Assembly: GCF_030272615.1 (NCBI RefSeq)
Contig: NC_081409.1
Coordinates: 470,018,573 to 470,082,572 of the forward strand
Reading direction: 5' to 3'
From: Cryptomeria japonica
Taxonomy: Eukaryota; Streptophyta; Pinopsida; Cupressales; Cupressaceae
DNA length: 64,000 nt
The notes under the pieces are model-generated. The model was not told the origin of the DNA. It did no database searches and saw nothing but the letters and a program-made list of their open reading frames with translations. Both the position numbers and the translations under genes were made by a program. Below, one piece after another: positions 24,346-33,734 of this stretch; within the stretch, counting starts at the first letter, position 1; the number at the start of each line of letters is the position of its first letter.

Positions 24346-25400
24346 CCCATTTGTTTTTTGTCCACCAACTATTAAGGACAAGCCTATTATTTTCACATAT
24401 TTCCACAGATACAACACAACTTAAATGTATCCCAAGTCAATGCAAAGCAACCTCTGCTCCAACCATACCAAAAAATAGAGAAAGAAATTTAAGTCCATCA
24501 GGATAAAATGCTTTCAAGATAGATAAATGGTATGAAACTGTATCTATTTGGAATGCATTACCCAAACAGTGCAATAGATCAATCGCACAAGAAGTTCCAA
24601 GAGTGTGATATTTTTCAAATCCTAATATAATTTCTATCTCATCAACCTATAGAGGAGCCACCTGACTTGGCCCCACCCAAACCAAGTTCCATTCTTCACA
24701 CTTTTCAAGAATGTATTTATGTTCACTATCTTGTAGTTTCCCTCATGAATTTTCAATTATACTATAGAGTTCTTCAGGAAGGACACTACCACATCATCTA
24801 GAGTCTATGCAATTCAATTTTTTTCTTTGATCCCATGGAGGCCAATAGTCCTTTGTCTGAGGAAGTGCTTCCTGAATAGTCATGGGGGGGAGAGGTAATG
24901 CTTGAAATTTCCCTTCTATTGGGAGATTGTGTACATAACCTCTTGGTCTTCTGGAAGCTGAAAAGTACTTTGAGTCCACCAACTCTGGTTCCACACCATA
25001 GAAATTTTGGATATTGTCTTCCAAATATCCTTCAATGCAAAAGCATCATTGTCATAATAGAAAAAAGGTGGCTCTTACATGAACACATTTATTTCCTCCA
25101 AGCATGGCCCAATAGGTTTCCCCGGAACTCCAAAATCAGTTAGTCCCTCCGAACATAAATTAGAGACCACATCACACACTCCAGACATTGTTTGTTTGTA
25201 TTGCATACTCTCTATGTATTTATCACCCTTTAACACTTTCCTTTGCTTTTCTCCAATTTCTCTCTTCTAGGCAGCTGATGAGCTTGTTTCCATATCATTC
25301 AAGATAATACCTACTTTCTTTATTTTACAAAATTTACTTGCACATGACTCTTGAACGTATATCTTTTGCTTCTACGCAGATATAAATTATAATTTAGGCT
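24346..25400 (-). pseudogene. DRM-type methyltransferase fragment, arm 2 (inverted)
   Basis: The minus strand repeats arm 1. The best-kept part reads YGVEPELVDSKYFSASRRPR and then GYVHNLPIEGKFQALPLPPM without a break (24975-24850), which is in better condition than the same part of arm 1. The piece LGNSFQ...HLSVLK is at about 24560-24500. The continuation (REDVQYLN...FNDF in arm 1) is found at 23550-23447, beyond the insertion. Arms differ in where some stops fall, so they have mutated separately since the duplication; stops after LNCIDSR are shared and thus older. Confidence 0.88.
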
Positions 25401-25444
25401 CAAATGATTAAATAAAATAAGCATCTTTAAAGAAAATATTTAGT

Positions 25445-26090
25445 CATTGGAACACATGCATGACCCCTTAGAACCACTAAAGGCCCCTTCTGACACATGT
25501 GAACTCCTTAGGACCTATTAGGACCACATAAGACCAAATGGTGTCACAAGGGGTCTTATGTGGTCCTAAGGGGTCATGCATGTGTTAGAACACACATGTG
25601 TGACCCCTTAGGACCACTTAAGGCCCCTTGCGATACATGTGCACCCTTTAGGACCACATAAGATAAATAGTATCACAAGGGGTCTTATGTGGTCCTAAGG
25701 GGTCACACATGTGTTAGAACACACATGCGTGACCCCTTACGACCACTTAAGGCCCCTTGCGACACATGTGCACCCCTTAGGACCTATTAGGACCATATAA
25801 GACCAAATAGTGTCACAAGGGGTCTTATGTAGTCCTAAGGGTTTATGCATGTGTTAGAACACATGTGTGACCCCTTAGGACCACTTAAGGCCCCTTGTGA
25901 CACATGTGCACCCCTTAGGACCTATTAGGACCACATAAGACCAAATGGTGTCGCAAGGGGTCTTATATTGTCCTAAGGGGTCACATGTGTTAGAACACAT
26001 GCATGACCCCTTAGGACCACTTAAGGCCCCTTGCGACACATGTGCACCCCTTAGGACCTATTAGGAGCACATAAGACCAAATTAGGACCT
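25445..26090. repeat. Palindromic satellite, block 2 (about 4.5 monomers)
   Basis: Same ~139-bp palindromic unit as at 20215-22261; centres at about 25588, 25719, 25857 and 25989 with a half unit at the left edge. It resumes in a different phase from where block 1 stopped, and about 45 bases of non-satellite DNA lie between it and the inverted repeat. So the inverted repeat did not arrive by a clean insertion, or the edges were later rearranged. Confidence 0.9.
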
Positions 26091-26438
26091 ATTAATTAAT
26101 TTGTATATGCAAAATTGTAAATTAATTGTAAATTAATTTGAGTTAATTTGACTAATTTTCAAAAAATAATTGTATATGAAAATATATGTAATTGTAAATT
26201 AGACATATACTGAAATTTAAAATTAATTTTATATTTGTTTAAATTTATTTTGTGCATAGATCTCTAAAAATTTATCTTAAATTTGTCTTTATATCTAGAA
26301 AATTTTAACTCAATTATGCATTTAAATGTATATATCTAATTTTTTTAATGTACATGTTTAAATATGTTTAAAATGATTTAAATGTATGTATACATTTTTA
26401 ATTATTGTTTAATGTGTACTACATACATGCACATGTGC

Positions 26439-26509
<71 letters not shown>

Positions 26510-26530
26510 TCTACATTATCCACTCACATC
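26091..26530. other. AT-rich spacer with an (AT)n microsatellite
   Basis: No gene is seen. TTAATT-rich DNA fills 26091-26440; 26441-26507 is a pure AT dinucleotide run of about 33 units, ending 24 bases before the ATG of the next gene. Small peptides read from the run are artefacts. Confidence 0.85.
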
Positions 26531-27862
26531 ATGTCTGACGAGCCTGAATCACATAACATGAGTAGTTCTGAGCCTAGTGTTCATCCTCATGGGAGTGAGC
26601 AGACGTCACATAGGTCTGCAACAACTCCAGAGGAGAGACATTAGCTCTACAATCAAACAACAAAGGCACTCCAATGTGCCTTAGATCATTTAAATATCAC
26701 TTTGGGAAACATGCATGATCAAACAAATAAACAAAGGGGTGAGACTATTAGACATGAGATACTTCATATGATTGACCTCATCAACAATTATAATCCATAT
26801 GACAAGGTTGATGTAGAGGAACTCTATAGATCCCTTTCACACAGTGTATGTGGTACTGTGAAATGGGACACAATGAATGATAGGGTCTCCACAATTGATG
26901 TGAAAACTATGTTTCCTCATTATCAGGACTTTGGTAGGGTGAAAGGCTATATGCCTACCAGGTGCATAGATGCACTAGTAGCACCATTTATCTATTCTAG
27001 ATGGTTAGCTACTCATCATAGGTGGCCCCAAAAGGATGAGTTGCCCCTTTATTTCTGCAAACAATTGTTTACAGAGTTTCATTTGTTGGATGCTGTTGAT
27101 TACATCTATTTTCCAAAACATGTTGGGCAAGGGAAGGGCATATTTTCAAATAATTTTAGAGGAATAGGTACACCCCAGGCCATTAATAAATGGGCATTGA
27201 TTGGTCCAAAACTTGTGTTTCTTCCCAAGAGTGTGGACCTAGCACATGCTGCAGATACTATACCAAATGACACTCGACAATCCATATTTTCTAGTATTGC
27301 TACTATAGCCACACAAGTGGATGAGATGACAATAGATCAGGTGGGTAGATATTTGTTGTGCTCTCATACTAGCATTCATGATGCATCAGTGAGTGATGAT
27401 CCATATGTTTGAGTAGACATACCATTGTCGATGGATGTTGCATGCATGCATGACATAGATCCTTTACGATAGATAAGTGCATGCTTATCTAGTGATCTTT
27501 TGTATGCATATTAGGTCATTGTTATGGAGCATGGGATCCCACTACAGGATGCCCCATCATTTTTTAGGCATGCACTTGGTAGACTAGTTGCATCTATCCA
27601 TTGTTGTGAGCATACAGATTCTCAGCCTACTACTGCTGCACATCCTACTGCCCTACCCCAGCATACAATAGTTGGTCAGGATACACCTCCTCCTCCTGTT
27701 TATACATTAGTTGATTGAGCCATAGTACCTAGTACTAGATTTTTGGGGATGTACACTACCATGCTTATGGAGCTAGACAGTGAGGGGGATCATGTTGCAG
27801 TGGGCTCCTTGCATGATTTTGACATCAGCAAGATCAGACGAGCCTTACATGCTACAGGAGAG
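26531..27862 (+). pseudogene. Unrecognised gene, first exon, broken by stops
   Basis: One frame runs from the ATG at 26531 (MSDEPESHNMSSSEPSVHPH) through 27718 and on to a good splice donor (GAG|GTATGA) after 27862. Stops at about 26642, 27410, 27470, 27512 and 27716 interrupt it, without frameshifts. The best-kept part (26702-27409, 236 codons) is a well-ordered mixed-helix protein with no motif that I know. The end is rich in Thr, Pro and His. The next exon candidate, also phase 0, is at 44614 beyond a 16.6-kb retrotransposon that lies in the intron. I suspect that it is the second gene of the transposon whose transposase lies at 47755-58726, but no homology proves it. Confidence 0.6.
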
Positions 27863-27972
27863 GTATGAATTATACAATATATAATTTACTAATTAATTTA
27901 GAAATTTTATATAGCTAATTTTGATTGTACAGATGAACTGCATAGATTAAATTAATTATATATATTGGATTG

Positions 27973-29018
27973 TGTATACACCTAAAAATGCTCTGAAGAT
28001 AGTTAATTAAATACGCAGTTATTTGATTAATTCCCCTTCCCAATTAATTAAATTCACAAGCAATTTAATTAATTTCTCTATTCATCTACTAGTAAATAAA
28101 TCTAAATTATTTATTTATATAGTTCATCTCACATCCCCCTTTGATTAATTAATTCTAAATTAATTAATATCTCCCCATATTAATCAATTCTTCTAATCCC
28201 TAATTAAGATTAACAAACTCAAGTTTGTTGAGATTAATTACCATTTTCTAATTATTTGAATTTCTAAATTCAAATGAACACATGGCTCCTAACTTTAACC
28301 ACCTAACCTAACCCATTCCACCTAATCCTAGGTTTAACTAACCCTATCCTATCTTGCATATTCTAACCTCCTTATCCTAACCTCCCATGGTGTGGATATT
28401 CTCTCCTTGAGACACATGTCACTTTTGCCACATGTCTCCTCCCTTGGACACTTGCCCTCTCATGAGAAAGGCTCCTTGACACTTGTCACCATAGAGATGA
28501 CAAGTGTCCCTTCCTCCAACCTCTTCTCCAACTTCCTCAATCTTGTCCCTTGATATCTTCAGATCAGATCTGGACCGTCGATTCCTGCCACCTCAACTTT
28601 GGCCTTGGAAATCCTATAAATACCCCTCATTTTGGAGCAATATGGATCCCATCTCATATCAATTTAGGCATCGTTACTATAGGCAATTTTCATTTCAATT
28701 ATCTAGTAATTAGCTTTTGGATTTATCATAGCATGTTAGTCTAGTTTCTTAAATCATGCATTTCATATCATCTCCATAGTCAATCATGATCAAATAGCTA
28801 CTCAACTCTTGAGTTGTCACTTTGGAGGTCATTGCTCCATTGAGAGCCCATCAATCCAACACCTTCAAGGTCCTCAAGAATAGAGGAAAATGGGACATTT
28901 CAAGGAAGGCTTATGGTTTGCATCTTTGATTTAGTTTTGAAATTAAGATTTTCAATTATATTATATTGTCTCATTATATGTGTATGCCTCTTATACTAAC
29001 AACATTTTTAGCATCACA
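27973..29018 (+). repeat. 5' LTR of the 16.6-kb Tat element
   Basis: About 1046 bp, TGTATACACC ... TTAGCATCACA. The TATA box is probably TCCTATAAATACCC at about 28612. A short hairpin-like repeat (GACAAGTGTC type, 28473-28508) recurs in all LTRs of the family. It is slightly shorter than the 3' copy because a CCATCCCCTAACCTAA stretch near 43867 is missing here. Confidence 0.93.
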
Positions 29019-29023
29019 TTAAT

Positions 29024-29043
29024 TGGCGCCCACCGTGGGGCCC
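29024..29043 (+). promoter_or_regulatory. Primer-binding site of the 16.6-kb Tat element
   Basis: TGGCGCCCACCGTGGGGCCC begins 5 bases after the LTR end, as expected for tRNA-primed minus-strand synthesis. The same type of TGGCGCC site is seen in other plant Tat and Athila elements. Confidence 0.82.
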
Positions 29044-31736
29044 AGCCCCTTTGATCTTTAACAAGTTTGCTTGTAGGAAATTTCATTGATAGGTTGATTA
29101 GCTCTTTCAGAGTACAGAGTAACTCTCTTGGGCTCTTGAATCGCGTTCTTGGTCTCTATCGTGGCGTTCCGGCACCTCAAATGGTGTTTATGGGAGATTC
29201 CTCAACTCTGTTTTTATGCTTTTCTATACTTTAGCACTTTCAATCTGTACTATAGAATTTTTGGTATGTATGGTGGCATTTTTGGCAAATTTGTCAGCAT
29301 TTTTAGTCTGTTTACCAACATTTCTAATGTGCAGGACAACATTTCTGGTGTGCAGAATAGCATTTTTGGTGTGCAGGACAGCGTTTCTGGTGTGCAGAGC
29401 AGCATTCCTAGCATATATGATGGTGTTCTTGGTACTTATTTTGCTGTGAAAGACCAGAGTTATAAACTATTTCGCCACCAAAGAATACAATATAAACTAC
29501 TAACTTTGTTTGTAGCCGCAGGATTTTGCACTTATATTTGTTAAATTAGGCACATAGACTAATTACAATGGAAATGAAAAAACATGTCTTATGTGTCTTG
29601 ATGATAGGCGAGTATGCTCTCACCTTTTTTTTTAGGTGAACAGAAAGCTAGACTCATCCTTTGCTTTCAATAGTGCATATCTTTAGTGGGCCTGTCACAG
29701 TGGGAAAAAGTAATCACCCTGTGAGAACGACCCAAGTGAGTACAGCTGGACCTAAGCATTCCAACTCACTATAATAAATAGGTCTCTGATGATTAAAGTC
29801 TCAGAGGATGGGATTGTTTGAGTTTTCTCTTTGAGATCTCTCATATTGGGCATTTTATAGGGCCTCATGGTCTTAATCACGTTTACGTGACTACAACTTG
29901 TTTCGGTACCTTGTCGGGCTATAGGCCTCAATCATGCTTGTGTGACTTCAAGGGGTAATTTCAAATGGAATTCCTAACTAAGAACTATAAAAATAGAAGC
30001 TACCTGATTCACCTCCAAAAGGGTGATAATCTTTGTGCAAGAGAGATAGTAACTCTCCCAAGACACTTGCCATATCATGCCCCCATTAGCATTTGGAGTC
30101 GGATAATATGCCATTGAGAATCCATTGTGTGATGCTCAGTGGCCATATTTTGATTAGCTATTGGGTGTGTACCTAAGTTAGCAAGCAAAGGTTTTCATTC
30201 TCAGCCAATCTCCTTAGGATAGACTGATTGATGTGTTTTTAATTGTTAAAAACCTTTGGGAGAAAAATACAATCTAATTTCTATGTTTATAAGTCAAATC
30301 AAGATCTCATCCATTGAAATACAACAAACATTGAAAAATCAAAATTCAAACTATCAAATTCACAAGTTTTGTAGCAGATTAGCTCTTTTAATCCAAACAT
30401 TAGCTTTTACAGTTCAAATATTAGCTCTTTCAGTCAAAACAGTCCCATCTACAGTCCAAACAGTCGCATCTACGGTCCAAACAGTCACATTTACAGTCAA
30501 AACATTAGCTTTTTCAGTCCAAACAATTGATCTTTCAGTCCAAACATTAGCTTTTACAGTTCAAACATTAGCTCTTTTAGTCCAAACGGTCTCACCTTTG
30601 GTCCAAACAGTCGTATTTTCAATCCAAATGTCAGCTCTCTTGGTGTTAATGTCAAATTTCTCATATTTCAACATTAACTCTCAAAGGTTGAGCATATTAG
30701 AGTTTTTGGTTTGTCTATCAGAGTTCCTGGTCTGTTTCTTAGTGTTTTTGGTCAGTATAGCAGCGTTCCTGGTCTAAATAGTAGCTCTTTTGGTCTAAAG
30801 GTCAGCTCCCTTAGTCTAATCAACAAATCTTGTAAGTTGCACATCAAATAACTCATGTTGCGGTATTAGATCTCCTAGTTGGTACTTATTAGGTCTAAAC
30901 ATCCATTTTCTAGGTCTGAAATTCATAGAGGGGTCAAAATTGTAATCTCCTAAGTTCAAACACTCAATTTGCTAAACCTACATATCATTATTTCAACTTT
31001 AGAGTCACTGTATTGCAGAACAAAGTTCCTGGTCTATCAGTCAACATTTTTGGTCTGTATGTCAATGTTTCTGGTGAGTATAGTAGCATTTTGGGTAAGC
31101 TTGTCAGAGTTTCTGGTGTGCAGAGCAGCATTTTTGGTCAGTTTTGTAGCATTTCTGGTAAGTCTATCAGCGTTCTTGGTCAGTATAATAGAGTTCCCAG
31201 TCATTTTGTCAGTGTTTCTAGTAAACTGCATCAAAATCAGAAAACAAAAACAACCCATTTCTCAAACAGTCAAACATAGAGCATAGGTCAAATTGTTGGG
31301 TCATTCAACCAGGTTATCTTCACACAAGACTCAAGAACAAGACACACAAAGGTCTAAAGTATTCACCTCAAACAAGTTAAAGATCAAATACCTTAAAGTG
31401 CATTATCACCCTCTTTGATAAACTGATCACTCAAACGTAGTTTCTCATCAGGATCTATCATCCTTTAATCACAAAACTACAACGCTTGATCAGAATAACC
31501 TCGTTCTTTATCATAGGATATATTGTTCCTATTTAAACTTGGTCATATCAAAAATCACAAAATTTGCACTCCAAAACTAAGATCGAAAAACTTGCAAACA
31601 AGCAAATACTTAAAAAAATCGTTTCCTCAACAATTGATCACTTATTGCGGCACATTAAGCAAGAGTTAATCACAAAAACATTCAAAACACAATGCCCATT
31701 TTAATTGTAGCATAGAGACATAAGATCGCTGAAACA
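29044..31736 (+). repeat. Leader of the Tat element with 21-bp repeat arrays
   Basis: No enzyme is encoded. The clearest array is 30390-30640, about 12 units of a 21-bp motif (CAGTCCAAACATTAGCTCTTT type), read as VQTLAFT-like heptads. Other runs are 29215-29430 (TTTCTGGTGTGCAGAACAGCA type), 30690-30800 and 31010-31220. The open frames over these regions (29149-29544, 30256-30777, 30969-31286) are by-products of the period and do not look like real proteins, though a translated leader cannot be excluded. Confidence 0.75.
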
Positions 31737-33515
31737 TTGGAAATATCTGAAGATCATAGAAACATGGCATACCAAAGCAAAAGACAAGAACACATAACAA
31801 GCCAACATATTGGAGAAATCAAACAAGTCCAGAATCAGAATCCAACCATGTCAAAACTCAACAGAGATTCAAATGCATATCCAAAGAAAGGTGGCTCTTT
31901 TATGCAACTATTAAAAAGATCCTTAAAAGATTTGGATGAGAAAGATCACAATCATGCACCTATATCTAGAAATGGTTCATCCCCCCATAAGCAAATTAAC
32001 TCTCCAAAGGCATCTATTCTTACACTTCTTAAAAAAGTGCAAAAACCTTCCATAACATCCTCACCAGACAATACACCCAAAGATAATGTTCCCCAAGGGA
32101 TATCCATAATGGCCATCAAACCTATTTCAGAAGATCCTATTCAAAACCCATCTACTTCATATCCAAGCATTGATTCCTTGCAACATCCCCATAGCGCTTC
32201 CTTACAAATTGAAGTCCTCATTCATAAAATGCTCGTTAAATGTGTCCCAATAGATGGGGGAGCTAGCTTAAATATTTTCTCATTGAGTCTCATTTGTGCC
32301 TTAAGATATTCAGAAGATGTAGTTGATCCCCTAAAAAAGATCCAAATCAAAGCACATAACGAAGAAGAACGTTCCTCCAAGGGAATTGTGATACTACCCA
32401 TCAAAGTGGGACCTTTACAGAAAAACACAACATGCCAAGTTCTAGACTTGGACTTATCATATAATATACTCCTAGGGAGACCATGGATACATGACTTGCA
32501 ACCTGTCCCATCAACCTATCATCAGTGTGTCAAATTTCCCTATGATGGACAAGAAATCACAATATCTGCAGATTCAAATCCATTCTAGTATTGCAGCAAT
32601 CTAAAAATGGCTCAAGAAGTCATTGTTCCTCATAACAGGGAGGCGTCATCTTCGAACACACAATCCAAAGAACAATCCTTTGCCTCTATTTTATCAAGTA
32701 TGGAAAAACAAATGCAGTTAAGAGATCGAGGAAATGGAGAATACTCAATATCATAATTACCACTCTCTCCTAAATCCTTTGGAAAACCATCAAACTCTAA
32801 ACAACAACCAATTGTGAAACATCTTCCGATATTTGATGGAGCATTCATTAGTGCTAGAACCTTGTTAGAGGAGATAGAAGACAAAGATGTGCTACAGTGG
32901 CTATACAAAGATGAAGAAATTCAACAAAAGGTCAACAATGTCAGAATACCTACAGAAAAATATGGAAAAGGATTCAGCATTCTTTAAAAGATGGGATACA
33001 CTGGAATATGTCCTATAGGAAAAAGAAAAGAAGGTATCTCAGAACCTATCCAACCTCATAATCAACAAGCTACAGACAAAGCAAGATTAGGGTATGGACA
33101 AGTTACTCTACCAAAAGACACATTTTTTAACCAACAAAAAGAAGAATATGAAAATAGATAAGAACAACTTGCAATTGAAAGGGAAGAAGCATCTGCAAAA
33201 CAATGAGCACAAAAAAACATGAAATGGAAAAAGAAACAATCCTCAAATCAACAAGAGAAACAAACCAATAATACCTCCCAAGCAGCATTAACTCTCAATC
33301 AAAGCAAGCATGAATCTAGTACTAATCAAGGAGAACTAATAGTAAAGTTGACAAAACTCAATCTCAGTCCAGAAGAAGTTGAATATGAAAGAAGGAAAGA
33401 TATAGCAAGACAAACAAAAGAAACACATCAAAAGCTATATGAACAAATTTGTAGATTGCTAGCTGCAAGTGAGATAGATTGTGATGAATGGGAATGGGAT
33501 TCCTATCATTCTTAA
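31737..33515 (+). pseudogene. Tat protease and G-patch region without gag core
   Basis: The first frame (31737-32588, 283 codons) begins with a Lys/Ser/Pro-rich stretch and then the protease (PIDGGASLNIFSLSL at about 32251; [13 protein letters not shown] at about 32460). After a stop at 32588 it continues in pieces through a G-patch (GKGFSIL, stop, KMGYTGICPIGK at about 32955-33020) to the conserved tail LSPEEVEYERRKDIARQTKE (33364). The gag core and zinc knuckle found in the sister copy are missing: about 0.5 kb lies here between leader and protease, against about 2 kb there. Confidence 0.83.
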
Positions 33516-33734
33516 GAATCAGCTGAAGAAAATTCCTTTAAAGAAGATGTAGGAGTCGATGTAGTTCACACGTATGCAGGGCAAATGTTAGGAAGTAGTT
33601 CACTTGAAATAGAATCACATTCGGTTGACTTGGACTTAATTGAGGACAATCAAGAACTTCTTAGGTGAGGTCATTCTGATGAGGGTACTGTTCTAGACAT
33701 TGACATACATATCAAAAACTTTGATAACTCAATC

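Larger units (their letters stand above)
22262..25400. repeat. Large inverted repeat made of a DRM methyltransferase fragment
   Basis: 22262-23417 and the reverse complement of 25400-23447 match over more than 1.1 kb, with the second arm split by an insertion at about 23551-24345. The outer ends are AATTATAATTT...TATATCTG on both sides. The tip is a spacer of only about 30 bases (23418-23446). By eye the arms agree at roughly 19 of 20 positions. The satellite flanks it on both sides. It could be a foldback element or a head-to-head duplication of a captured gene piece. Confidence 0.9.

Noticed and set aside
30256-30777. 173-codon ORF of VQTLAFT-like heptads as a real protein
   Set aside because: The frame is open because the 21-bp repeat period is a multiple of three; the sister element at 9885-10268 shows the same without any conserved protein.
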